This document shows positions 43,797-54,188 of a stretch of 64,000 nt of DNA, one piece after another; within the stretch, counting starts at the first letter, position 1; each line of letters starts with the position of its first letter. The notes beneath the pieces are model-generated. The model was given only the letters and a program-made list of their open reading frames with translations. It had not been told where the DNA came from and made no database searches. The position numbers and the translations under genes were made by a program. The stretch covers positions 1 to 64,000 of the forward strand of contig NZ_CP080575.1 in the NCBI RefSeq assembly GCF_019575955.1, written 5' to 3'. Origin of the DNA: Nesterenkonia pannonica. GTDB lineage: Bacteria; Actinomycetota; Actinomycetes; Actinomycetales; Micrococcaceae.

Positions 43797-45529
43797 ATGG
43801 CTCCAAGCGCCGACACGCGCGCAGACTCCTACCGCAAAATCACTGCGGGTCCGGGGTTCAATCGCTGGCTGATTCCGCTAACCGCCCTCGCCATCCATAT
43901 GTGCATCGGCCAGGTCTACGGCACCTCGGTGTACCAGTCCCGCCTTGCAGAGCACTTCTCCGATGACCCGCTGGTCGGCATCTTCGGCCAGGTCCTGGGC
44001 CCCATCTTCGGAGGCGAGGACGCAGCGCAGACAGCAGTGGCGTTCTTCGCCTTCTCACTGTCGATCGTTCTGCTGGGACTTTCCGCGGCCCTGTTCGGCA
44101 AGTGGGTCGACTCTCGCGGCCCGCGGATGGCGATGCTCGCCTCGGCCGCCTGCTGGGTCTCCGGCTTCATCGTCGGCTCCGTCGGCGTGTTCACCCAGCA
44201 GCTGTGGCTCGTGGGTCTCGGGTACGGAGTGCTCGGCGGCATCGGCCTGGGCATCGGCTATATTGCGCCGGTCTCCACGCTGATGAAGTGGTTCCCGGAC
44301 CGTCCCGGCTTGGGCACCGGCATGGCTATCATGGGCTTCGGCGTGGGTGCAATGATCGCCGCACCCTTCTCGAACATCATGATGGGCCTCTTCGACGACC
44401 TCGGAGCCGACCCAGGCGACTCGGTGGGCTTCCTCTACCTGACCATGGCCGTCGCGTACGGACTGATGATGCTCTTCGCCGCCTGGATCGTGCGAGTGCT
44501 TACTGACGACTGGAAGCCGGAGGGCTTCGACCCGGAGAAGAAGAAGACCTCGAAGATGGTCTCTGCGGGGAACGTGACGGCGAACAACGCCATCAAGACT
44601 CCCCAGTTCTGGCTGCTCTGGGTGCTGCTGTTCGTCAACATCACCGCATCCATCGGACTGCTTCCGCAGGCCGCGAACTTTGTGCAGGACTTCTTCCGCG
44701 AGGAGACCGGCGGCGAGACCTTCGCTCAGCCTGAAGTCGCAGCCGTGGCCGCGGTAACTTCGTCGGCTACCTCTCGCTGACCAACACTCTGGGACGGTTC
44801 ATCTGGGCCTCAACCTCGGACAAGGTGGGCCGCAAGCCGATCTACATGCTGTATCTGGGCCTCGGCGCCGCCCTGTACGTGGCCCTGGGCATCTTCGGCG
44901 ACACCAGCATGGCCGCCTTCGTGATCCTGACCGGACTCGTCCTGTCCTTCTACGGCGGCGGGTTCGCCACCATCCCCGCCTACCTCAGGGACATGTTCGG
45001 CACACTGCAGGTGGGAGCCATCCACGGTCGCCTGCTGACCTGCTGGTCGGCCGCCGGCATCGTGGGCCCGGCGATCGTGAACATCACTCTGGATGCGGCT
45101 GAGGGCGCACCGGGCGAGGATCTCACGGCGGCGGACTACCGCCCGGCCCTGTTCATCATGGCTGGCCTGCTCGCCGTCGGTTTCATTGCCAACCTGCTCG
45201 TACGGCCCGTCAATGAGAAGTGGCACGAGAAGTCTGAGCCCTCCGATGAGGAGAACGGGAACGGCTCCGATGCCGACAGTGCGGCAGAGGAGAAGAGCTC
45301 CGACGTCAAACAGGCGGGGAACCCGATCGTGCCGGTTCCCGTCGCGTGGATCATCGTCTCCATTCCGATGCTCTTCGGCTTGGTGTACACCTTCATCAAC
45401 GCTGCGCAGCTGTTCATCCAGCCCGACGCTGATGAGGTGGACGGCGATGAGGCCGAGGCAGGCGCGGCTGCGACCGCGGTGCGCCTGGCCGCCGTCGTCC
45501 TGAGGGGAACGCACACCCTCGTCAGCTGA
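43797..45529 (+). CDS. OFA-family MFS transporter (oxalate/formate antiporter type)
   Basis: Twelve or thirteen membrane helices. LIPLTALAIHMCIGQVYGTS and VYQSRLAEHFSDD start it; SRGPRMAMLASAACWVSGFI, GVLGGIGLGIGYIAPVSTLM and KWFPDRPGLGTGMAIMGFGV are the OFA-type signatures (KWFPDRxG). After a GCCGGC-type lesion near 44753 the chain continues FVGYLSLTNTLGRF, then GRKPIYMLYLGLGAALYVAL and SFYGGGFATIPAYLRDMFGT. An acidic loop (SEPSDEENGNGSDADSAAEE) precedes an extra C-terminal helix and a Glu/Asp-rich end. About 577 residues. ATG 43797 is preceded by GAGGAG. Divergent from the formate-dehydrogenase accessory operon, so formate, oxalate or a related acid is the likely substrate. Confidence 0.88.
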
Positions 45530-45545
45530 GCCCGAACGCTCTGCG

Positions 45546-45577
45546 TGCCCCGGTCCGCTCTTTCGGCGACCGGGGCA
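45546..45577. terminator. Hairpin terminator between OFA transporter and mobA-like gene
   Basis: TGCCCCGGTC and its perfect complement (10 bp) around a 12-base loop, between converging genes. Confidence 0.75.
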
Positions 45578-45602
45578 CAGCTGTGCTCAGGAAGGTGAAC
45601 TC

Positions 45603-46200
45603 CTAGACGGGCCGCGTCGGCTGGGCTGTCCACGTCGTGGCCGATGTGCTCAGGCATGGGCGGCTGGGTTCGTGGGATCTGCTCAAGCAGCTGCCGCACA
45701 CGACCGCCGTTCACATCCTGCGGGCTCAGGGGAAGCAGCTGGGCCCGCAGGGCCGGGATCGCGATCGCGCAGCTCAGGTGCTGCTCCCGGCCGTTCACAT
45801 CGATCGGCACCACAGCATCGGCCGGGCTGGAGCGGGCTTCCTCAATGAGCCAGCGCAGCAGCAGGGCTTACTCCACCACATCCACGGCGAGCAGCAGCAC
45901 GCGCCCCTGCATGGCCTCCAGGGCTTTCATCCCGGCGTAGACGGCGGCGGCAGGCCCTCCGAAGGGAGGGTTCTCCCTCACGAGTTTGGTGTCACCTTCG
46001 GCATCGCATAGCGGCCGCAGCTCGTCGGGGCCCACCACGACAATTTCCGGGATTCCTTCGCTGCGGAGCGCGGTCAGCCAGTGCTGCAGGAGAGTGCGTC
46101 CGCGAAGCAGTAGGGAGGCCTTGTCCTCACCTCCCAGACGTCTGCCCTGTCCGCCTGCAAGGAGGACTGCGGCGGTCGGGACACGGTGGGGTTGGGACAT
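45603..46200 (-). CDS. mobA: MobA-like nucleotidyltransferase
   Basis: NTP-transferase fold that adds GMP to molybdopterin. AAVLLAGGQGRRLGGEDKAS is the GTP-binding loop (LAGGxxRRxGxDKA) and VRENPPFGGPAAAVYAGM and LLLAVDVV the metal-binding Asp region. A stop codon at ~45867 is a GCCGGC lesion (GTAAGC): restored it reads VEPALLLRWLIEEA. The C-terminus is RVRQLLEQIPRTQPPM, then DVDSPADAAR, the usual DxDTPED-like end; the exact stop is inferred (45603) and needs one restored base. About 199 residues. Next to moeA, fdhD and the molybdoenzyme, which supports a molybdenum-cofactor role. Confidence 0.85.
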
Positions 46201-46215
46201 GGCGTGGGGTCTCGT

Positions 46216-46710
46216 CTAGGCGGCGGCGGTGTTGAGGAACGGCATCCATGCCCGCTGCGGGGCGTCGAGCTCCTGAGGGAGCCAGACCTGGTGAGCGGGC
46301 TGCCGAGGCGTCACCCTGAGCGTCCAGCCGAGCTGCTCGAGGGTCTTGTCGCCTTTTCGGATGTTGCAGGGACCGCAGCAGGCGACCAGGTTCTCCCATG
46401 AGGAGCTGCCTCCACGTGCACGGGGATCACATGGTCGACGGTGGCTGCGGCGCTGCCGCAGTAGGCGCACGTGCGGTGATCGCGTCGGAGAACCCCTCGG
46501 CGTGAGGGGTACGAGGATCCTCGCCTCACGACGCGCACGTAGCGGGTGAGGAGGATGACAGTGGGCCGGGAATGAGCGCGGACGGGGAGCTGATGGGGTG
46601 GAGTCCTCGGCGAGGACGCTCGCCTTTCCTCGCATCACCAAGAGGGCGGCGCGATGGCACGAGACAACGCTCAGCGGCTCGTAGCCCGCGTTGAGCACCA
46701 GCGTGCCCAT
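46216..46710 (-). CDS. HNH endonuclease
   Basis: Actinobacterial HNH protein of about 165 residues. MGTLVLNAGYEPLSVVSCHR, AALLVMRGKASVLAED and VILLTRYVRVVRRG precede SRRGVLRRDHRTCAYCGSAA and TVDHVIPVH; WENLVACCGPCNIRKGDKT supplies the remaining zinc cysteines and ends with LGWTLRVTP. Two CxxC knuckles and the DH pair of the HNH motif are visible. Breaks near 46500 and 46410. The family is widespread and uncharacterised; restriction or repair roles are guesses. Confidence 0.88.
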   Translation of the reverse strand: MGTLVLNAGYEPLSVVSCHRAALLVMRGKASVLAEDSTPSAPRPRSFPAHCHPPHPLRARREARILVPLTPRGSPTRSPHVRLLRQRRSHRRPCDPRARGGSSSWENLVACCGPCNIRKGDKTLEQLGWTLRVTPRQPAHQVWLPQELDAPQRAWMPFLNTAAA

Positions 46711-46825
46711 CCGATCAGCCTCCCGTGCGTACGTTCCGCGCGAGGGAATCGCGTACGCTGCGAATCTGTCCGATATTTACTATATGCCATCTGCTGCCGG
46801 TGCCCTGGTGGGGCGGGGAACGCGT

Positions 46826-46857
46826 AAGGGGTGCAGCCCCGTAGGACTGCACCCCTT
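46826..46857 (-). terminator. Terminator of the first NlpC/P60 gene
   Basis: AAGGGGTGCAG and its perfect complement (11 bp), loop CCCCGTAGGA, 27 bases past the stop. Nearly identical to the terminator at 47886-47920. Confidence 0.8.
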
Positions 46858-46883
46858 GTGATCACGCTGAGTATTGGCTCAGA

Positions 46884-47772
46884 TCAGCCGCCCGGACGCA
46901 GGTAAGCGACAACACCGGAGTAGCCGGTGCTGTGCTGGTGCACACCGCCGCCGTTTGTTGTGGCGGAGATGGACTGGCCGTTGCCGATGTAGATCTCGGC
47001 GTGGCCGCCGCCGTTGGAGATCACAATGTCTCCCGGCTGGGGCTTGAGACCCGAGGGAGGGAGGCCAGCATTCCACCGGTGGTGCGGGGAAGGCTGGGGC
47101 CGCCAGCACGGGCGTATGCCCAGTTGACGAACCCGGAGCAGTCCATGCCGGAAAGGCTGGATCCGGCCCACACGTAGGGGTGCCGATCGCTGCGTATGCG
47201 GAGGAGACGATGCCGCCGCCGCTCGCGGCGGGCTGAGCGGGTGCAGCGGGCTGAGTCGATGCTGCCATCGACTCGCCGGTGGCCTGCTGCTGGCCAGCGC
47301 CCGTGCCCTGGTCTGCGGTGCCCTGGTCGTAGGACTGGGTCCCACCGGTCTGCGTGGACTCACCGGTCTGTGCGGACTCTGCAGGAGCTTGCTGGGCCTC
47401 TTCCGTTGCGGGCTCGGGCTCAGCTGCCGGTTCGACTGGAGCAGCGCGCTCGGCGGTCACAGCTGCCCGCTCGAAGGCGAGCTCTGCAGTCGCTTCCGCA
47501 GACACTGTTGCGGTTTCGGGGACTCCACCTGGGAGGCGCGCTCGGCACCTTCGAGAGTCAGGCCGATCTCCTGGGAGGCCCTGCTGCTGTCTGACGCCTC
47601 GGCGGCGTCTGCGACTGCGGGGCTGCGGCCAGGAGGCCGGGGCGGTGAGTGCCAGTGCGGCAACTCCACCGGTACGGGCAGTGAGCTTCGCGGCGCGGGC
47701 CTGTGCGGCCTGCTTGCCAGCGGCTTCGCGGCGCTCGCGGCGGCTCTTCGGAGTGGTCTCTGTGATCAGCAC
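46884..47772 (-). CDS. NlpC/P60 peptidoglycan hydrolase (copy 1)
   Basis: Secreted cell-wall endopeptidase. The start is GTG 47772 (VLITETTPKSRRERR); a basic N-region and hydrophobic stretch (VAALALTAPA) form an export signal. The middle is disordered (AELAFERAAVTAERAAPVEP, then Glu/Pro and Gln/Thr/Gly-rich repeats). The C-terminal NlpC/P60 domain reads SSAYAAIGTPYVWAGSS, GMDCSGFVNWAYARAGG (catalytic Cys), KPQPGDIVISNGGGHAEIYIG (catalytic His) and VVAYLRPGG. About 296 residues with breaks near 47600 and 47120-47180. ATG 47808 upstream is also in frame. Likely cleaves D-Glu-diaminoacid bonds during division; paralogue of the next gene. Confidence 0.88.
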
Positions 47773-47803
47773 GGGAGAAACTTTATAACAGAAAGGTCTC
47801 GAT

Positions 47804-47819
47804 GTCACATTTTCATCAC
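47804..47819 (-). promoter_or_regulatory. GTGAT/GTGAC direct repeat upstream of NlpC/P60 copy 1
   Basis: On the minus strand GTGAT-N6-GTGAC, an 11-bp period, followed by TCGAGACC, three variable bases, and CTGTTATAAAGT. The second GTGACA could serve as -35 and TATAAA (47782-47787) as -10. The same arrangement precedes copy 2 (49088-49103). An OmpR-type regulator such as MtrA binds direct repeats with this period and controls wall hydrolases in related bacteria; assignment is inference. Confidence 0.5.
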
Positions 47820-47885
47820 GAACTGCGCTGACCAGGCCTTATGCAGGCTGAATGCAGCCTGGAAGGCGGAGGGTGCAGGGACGCA

Positions 47886-47920
47886 GAAAGGGTGCAGTCC
47901 CGTAGGACTGCACCCCTTTC
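47886..47920 (-). terminator. Terminator of the second NlpC/P60 gene
   Basis: GAAAGGGTGCAGTCC, loop CGTA, and the complement with one extra C; 20 bases past the stop. Shares almost the whole hairpin with 46826-46857. Confidence 0.85.
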
Positions 47921-47939
47921 GGAGCGTGCTGCGAAGTGG

Positions 47940-48950
47940 TCAGCCGACCCGCAGGTAAGCGGTCGGGTTGTGCCACCCTGCGTGGAGGGAGTGAATGCTC
48001 ACACCGTTGGACACAGTGGCGGAAATGACCTGCCCGTTGCCGATGTAGATGCCGCCGTGGGACTGGCCGTTGGCGATTACGATGTCGCCGGGCTGCGGGC
48101 TTGAGACGCGGCTCAAGGACGCCATCATGCCGTGGGTGGTGCGCGGGACGCCGTTGACACCGGCCCGGGAGTAGGCCCAGTTGATGAAGCCTGAGCAGTC
48201 CATGCCGGAGGTTGTCGAACCGCCCCAGCTGTAGGGGGTGCCGAGTGCTGCGTGCGCCGCTGCGACAATGGAGCTTGAGCCTCCGCCGGAGGATGGCGCC
48301 TCAGAGCTCGAGGATCCGCCGGATGAGCTGTCGCCGTTCGAAGCAGGCTGAGGGCTGGACGAAGCCTGCCCCTGCTCAGCCTGGCCGCCGCTTGAGTCAG
48401 CCGAGCCCTGACCTGAGGAGCTCTGACCCGACTGACCCTGGGCCTCTGGTGCTGGCTCGGGCTCTGGTGCCGCTCGGGAGCTGGCTCCGGCTCAGGCTGC
48501 GGCTCGGGCTCTGGTGCTTACTGGGAGCTGGCTCCGGCTCAGGCTGCGGCTCGGGCTCTGGTGCTTACTGGGAGCTGGCTCCGGCTCAGGCTCCGACTCG
48601 GGAGCTGGCTCGGGCTCTGGTGCAGGCTCGGGCTCAGCGGCTGGCTCAGACGTGACGGAGGGACGCTCGAATGCCAGCTCGGCACCCTGCGATGCACTGA
48701 CGCTCACAGGCGCTGATGTCGATGCGCGCTCGACGTTCAGGTCAGTGGTGGAGATCTCGACGGTAGTAGCCTCACGGCCCTCGTCAGCCTTCGACTCAGA
48801 TGCATTTGCGGCGATGCCGGAGCTGATGATCAGACCGGATGCGGCGAGCGTTGCTGCTGCCGAACGTCCAGCATGGGCAGAGACGGCACCGGCCAGACCA
48901 CGGGTCTGACGACGAGTGCGGCGTGAAGCCAGTTCAGTTTTGTCAGTCAC
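47940..48950 (-). CDS. NlpC/P60 peptidoglycan hydrolase (copy 2)
   Basis: GTG 48950 gives VTDKTELASRRTRRQTRGLA and a signal-like helix (SAAATLAASGLIISSGIAA) ending ANAS. The protein then has AELAFERPSVTSEPAAEPEP, matching copy 1, and a Pro/Glu repeat with a ~48-bp DNA period (48480-48600), each carrying GCTTAC where GCCGGC gives EPAPEPEP. The C-terminal domain reads YSWGGSTTSGMDCSGFINWAY (catalytic Cys), VSSPQPGDIVIANGQSHGGI (catalytic His) and TAYLRVG. About 337 residues. GAAGAGG lies upstream of the start. Tandem paralogue of copy 1 with its own promoter and terminator. Confidence 0.87.
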
Positions 48951-49087
48951 GGTAGAAACCTCTTCCCGGAATGCGGTGGATGCGTGCGCCCAAGTCCAGC
49001 TCAGGAGTTCAGCTGCTCCCGGCCGAACCAGGCGGTTTGGACGTTCGCCCAAGTTCGATGACGACTTTATAACAGTTTGGTCTCGAT

Positions 49088-49103
49088 GTCACGCTAAGGT
49101 CAC
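49088..49103 (-). promoter_or_regulatory. GTGAC direct repeat upstream of NlpC/P60 copy 2
   Basis: On the minus strand GTGAC-N6-GTGAC with 11-bp period, followed by ATCGAGACC, AAA and CTGTTATAAAGT, matching copy 1 base for base around the variable triplet. Here about 110 bp separate the -10-like TATAAA from the GTG start. The 343-bp gene-free stretch 48951-49293 holds this element and the repeat at 49205-49220; I see no gene in it. Confidence 0.5.
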
Positions 49104-49204
49104 AAAATGGCTTCATTTGTGAGCGGATCGGCCACGACAGCACGCCCAGCGCCTGACTATGGGGAGCAGAAAGTCGCGACAGCGCAACGAACGCTCGACA
49201 GTTT

Positions 49205-49220
49205 GTCACAGAATGGTCAC
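49205..49220. promoter_or_regulatory. Third GTCAC direct repeat with 11-bp period
   Basis: GTCAC-N6-GTCAC on the plus strand, about 110 bp upstream of the copy-2 element and 75 bp from the end of the DtxR gene. Same half-site and period as the two promoter elements, so it may be an extra site for the same regulator. Confidence 0.35.
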
Positions 49221-49293
49221 GGGGTGAAGGACCCGCTGTCCGCCCAGGTCAGAGGCGACCCATCGCCGTCACTCGTCGAAAGCGGCGAAGTGC

Positions 49294-51199
<1,906 letters not shown>

Positions 51200-51215
51200 A
51201 ACGGGCATCGGCATG

Positions 51216-51251
51216 AGTGAGGGCGGGGGCCCGATAGCCCCGCCCCTCACT
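51216..51251. terminator. Terminator between serC and the OmpR-type regulator
   Basis: GC-rich inverted repeat with arms GAGTGAGGGCGGGG and CCCCGCCCCTCACTC, loop of about 7 bases and one bulge, between converging genes. Confidence 0.7.
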
Positions 51252-51272
51252 CACGCCTGCGGCAGAGCCGTA

Positions 51273-52001
51273 CTAGCTGATGCCCTGCGTCTTCTGCCGA
51301 CGCTCCCAGGTCTGCAGCACGTAGCCCACCCCGCGCTTGGTCTGGATGGCCGGGGCCCCATCGGCTCCGGAGTCGATCTTGCGACGCAGGTAAGAGATGT
51401 AGGACTCGACGATCGATGCGTCGCCGTTGAAGTTGTACTCCCACACGTGGTCCAGGATCTGCTGCTTGGAGAGCACCCTGTTGGGGTTCATCATCAGGTA
51501 GCGCAGAAGCTTGAACTCCGTAGGAGACAGCTCGATGATCTCCCTTCGCGCCGCACCTCGTGCGCGTCGTCGTCGAGCTCCAGGTTGTCGATCGCAAGAA
51601 TCGCGTCCTCGCCGTCATCGGGGCCGTCCTGCGCAGCACTGCCTTGATCCTCGCGACCACTTCGTCCAGCGAGAACGGTTTGGTCACGTAGTCGTCCCCG
51701 CCGACGGTCAGCCCGGTGATCTTGTCATCGGTGTCGTCCCGGGCGGTCAGGAACACGACAGGGAAGAGCTTGCTTACAGATCGCAGCCGACGAGTCACGG
51801 TGAATCCGTCCATATCCGGCAGCATCACGTCCAGGACGGCGAGGTCCGGGGAGAACTCCTCCACCGTGTCCAACGCCTCACGCCCGTTGGCGGCGGCAGC
51901 GACCTCAAAGCCCGCGAACCGCAGCGAGGTGGCGAGCAGCTCACGAATGTTCGGCTCGTCGTCCACGACGAGCAGCTTGCCTTCGCTCTTTTCTCAGTCA
52001 C
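51273..52001 (-). CDS. OmpR/PhoB-family response regulator
   Basis: Receiver: LLVVDDEPNIRELLATSLRF, LAVLDVMLPDMDGFTVTRRL (phospho-acceptor Asp), VVFLTARDDTDDKITGL and DDYVTKPFSLDEVVARIKAV. The winged helix is in another frame: ELSPTEFKLLRYLMMNPNRV, LSKQQILDHVWEYNFNGDAS, VESYISYLRRKID and GVGYVLQT. About 242 residues. GTG 52001 (VTEKSEGK) is the likely start, needing removal of one base near 51985. GTAAGC at 51771 restored gives RSAGKLFPVVF. The only nearby unpaired kinase is at 54189, 2.2 kb away on the other strand; pairing is possible but unproven. Confidence 0.88.
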
Positions 52002-52090
52002 GGCGCCAGTGAACACCCGATTTCTGAAAGTCTGCTGAACGTCTCCTGGCCGGGCAGTGAGCACTGCCTCACTCGGGTCAGCGGCTCAGC

Positions 52091-52358
52091 TCAGCGACGA
52101 TCGCCCGGCACGCGCAGCCGTCGCGCATGCTGGCGGCGCCGCAGGGCAAGGAGCACGTAGCTGAGCATCAGCACAAATCCGATGGGAAGCCCCCACAGGA
52201 GAGCCAATACAGGGAGGCATGAGGGACGGTGTCGGCGAAGTAGAGCACCAGCACCAGGAGCAGAGCGACGAATGAGACAGCGGTGACTGCGACGCCGAGA
52301 ATCAGTATGCCCTGGGAGAGAGGCCCGGCGCGGGCAGGGCTGCGGGGACGTCAGGCAT
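52091..52358 (-). CDS. Small two-helix membrane protein, hypothetical
   Basis: Reconstructed from ATG 52358 (MPDVPAALPAPGLS) across two frame breaks in C or G runs (near 52313 and 52200): helix one GILILGVAVTAVSFVALLLV, helix two LWGLPIGFVLMLSYVLLALR, then a basic end RRRQHARRLRVPGDRR. About 90 residues. Positively charged C-terminus suggests it stays in the cytoplasm. No family recognised. Divergent from the Csp-like gene. Confidence 0.5.
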
Positions 52359-52415
52359 GAACCTCATTGTATCGGCGTTACTCTTGTAGCTTCTGTCAGA
52401 AGGAGGTTATCCGCA

Positions 52416-52796
52416 GTGCCTACTGGAAAAGTAAAGTGGTTCGACGCTGAGAAGGGCTTCGGCTTCGTCACCGACGAGCACGGTGAAGAGGCGTACCTGC
52501 ACTCTTCAGCCCTGCCCGACGGCGCCGCGGTCAAGTCCGGCACTCGTCTGGAGTACGGCGTCGCCGACGGCCGAAGGGGCAAGCAGGCCCTCTCGGTACG
52601 CCTGCTCAGCGAAGCTCCCTCCGTGGCGAAGGCTTCGCGCAAGCCCGCTGAGGAGATGGGCGAGCTGGTGCAGGACCTCGTGACGATGCTGGACAACACC
52701 ACGGGTCAGCTTCGCAAGGGGCACTACCCCAAGCCCGAGCGCTCGCGGCAGATAGCTGCTCTGCTGCGCCGCGTTGCCGACGATTTCGACGTCTGA
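52416..52796 (+). CDS. Cold-shock domain protein with C-terminal extension
   Basis: Intact 126-residue frame. The CSD (MPTGKVKWFDAEKGFGFVTD, GEEAYLHSSALPDGAAVKSG) has KGFGFV and AYLHS, a variant RNP-2. The C-terminal ~55 residues are helical (MGELVQDLVTMLDNTTGQL, RQIAALLRRVADDFDV). This longer type is widespread in actinobacteria next to DUF3027. GTG start 52416 with AGGAGG upstream. Precedes the DUF3027 gene by 10 bp. Confidence 0.92.
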   Translation: MPTGKVKWFDAEKGFGFVTDEHGEEAYLHSSALPDGAAVKSGTRLEYGVADGRRGKQALSVRLLSEAPSVAKASRKPAEEMGELVQDLVTMLDNTTGQLRKGHYPKPERSRQIAALLRRVADDFDV

Positions 52797-52806
52797 GGAG
52801 ATCCCC

Positions 52807-53128
52807 ATGGCTACCCCTGATCAGCCGCTGGCGGCCGCCGTCGCCGCAGCACGCGACGCTGTGGAAGAGATCGCAGAGTCCGGCGAAGTCGGAGAGCACC
52901 TCTCCGCCGCTGCGGACGACCTGCGCCTGGTGACCCACCGGTTCGCCGCCAGCCGCCCCGGCTACGGAGGCTGGGAGTGGTTCGCGACGCTCGCGCGCGC
53001 CCCCGCTCCCGCAAGGTGACCGTCTGCGAGGTCGGCATGCTGCCCGGGAAGGACGCCCTGCTGGCGCCGGAGTGGGTTCCTGGGAAGAGCGCCTCGACGA
53101 GGGCGAGAAGGACCCTGTCGAGGCCTGA
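52807..53128 (+). CDS. DUF3027 domain protein (short form)
   Basis: MATPDQPLAAAVAAARDAVE, LVTHRFAASRPGYGGWEWFA and, after a break near 53000, RSRKVTVCEVGMLPGKDALL and APEWVPWEERLDEGEK: the DUF3027 core (LVTHxF...GYxGWxW...LLPG.DALLAPxWVP). It stops after ~107 residues, whereas many members, as I recall, have a much longer C-terminal region; this may be a short form. Ends 5 bp before the convergent hydrolase stop. Function unknown. Confidence 0.82.
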
Positions 53129-53132
53129 CCGC

Positions 53133-54096
53133 TCAGCGGTCCAGGGCCGCTTCGACCTCCCCGGAGATCTCAGCGATCTCATCCCAGCTCGACCCCTCGG
53201 TGAGGATCGTGAGGACCCAGACTCCCGCATCGTCGTGGACGATGGCCGCATCGTGGAGATAGGGGCCGCGGAATCCCACCTTGTCGCTGACGTCCCCGGA
53301 GACGCCCGCTGGGATCCCATCCCGGTGGATGTTCTCCGCCATGGCGCCCATGAGGGCATCCCCGTCCTGCTGCTGCACCGGCAGCTCGCCCGCCTCCCAC
53401 CGGGCGAGCATGCCGGTGAGATCTGAGGCGGTGGTGCGGACATCGCCGATCTCGAAGCTGGTGCTGAGAGCGCCGACCTCTGGGAGATCCGCGACGATCT
53501 GCTCCCGCCCGACCACGTCGTTGAGGAGCGCCTCAGCGCACGCGTTGTCCGAGACGGCCAGCATGTCGTAGAAGCACTGGTCGAGATCTCGTCCGTCCAC
53601 GATGCTCTGCTCCCACTGCAGCTCATCCTCTTCCACCTGCTTCAGAGCGCTGTACGCGACATAGAGCTTGTAGGTGCTCGCAGGATCCACCGGATCCTCT
53701 GCGCTGTGCTCTGCGCGACGTCCCTCGCCCGACAGCTCGGCGACGCTGACGCTGTAGCGGCCCGGACGCCCTCAACGGCTTCGGCCAGCGCCTGATCCAG
53801 CTCCGCGTCTGATGCCGCAGAGAGCACCTGGACGCTCTGGCGGCACTCGCCGCCGGGCCCTCCGCATCCTCAGCTCCTCCTGCACCCTGATCCTCGTCCT
53901 CAGCGCGCTCCGCGTGGGGAGCAGGGTCAGTGGGACTATCAGGCGCGGCCTGCGCATAGGGCTCATCAGACTCCCCAGCGGAGTCCCTCTGCTGGAGCTG
54001 ATCCACCAGCAGCGCGCTGCCGCCGATGACGATCGCCGGAACCAGCACCACCACTGCTGCGACGAACGCAGCCCAGCCCACTATGGTGCCTCTCAT
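53133..54096 (-). CDS. Membrane-anchored class A beta-lactamase-like serine hydrolase
   Basis: N-terminal anchor MRGTIVGWAAFVAAVVVLVP, AIVIGGSALLV, then an acidic Pro/Ala linker. The C-terminal domain has DPASTYKLYVAYSALKQVEE with the S-x-x-K pair (Ser-Thr-Tyr-Lys), DMLAVSDNACAEALLNDVVG with the SDN motif, DLTGMLARWEAGELP and SDKVGFRGPYLHDAAIVHD in place of KTG. This is a class A beta-lactamase fold (beta-lactamase2); resistance cannot be inferred, since such proteins are often of unknown function. About 320 residues with breaks near 53850 and 53700. The sensor kinase starts 93 bp away on the other strand. Confidence 0.82.
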
Positions 54097-54188
54097 TCGA
54101 AAAGCCTCTCCTCCGACATCGTGTGCGCGCACAGCACCCTAACGCACGCTGAGGGACTCTGAACTGCCGCCGGGGATACACTGAATCC

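Noticed and set aside
47949-47960. GTAAGC at the 3' end of NlpC/P60 copy 2 (and the like in copy 1) as GCCGGC lesions
   Set aside because: They encode AYLR in both paralogues, the normal end of NlpC/P60 domains, so the bases are genuine.
48480-48620. Short tandem repeats resembling a CRISPR array
   Set aside because: The units are contiguous, in frame and encode a Glu/Pro linker; there are no unique spacers and no cas genes.
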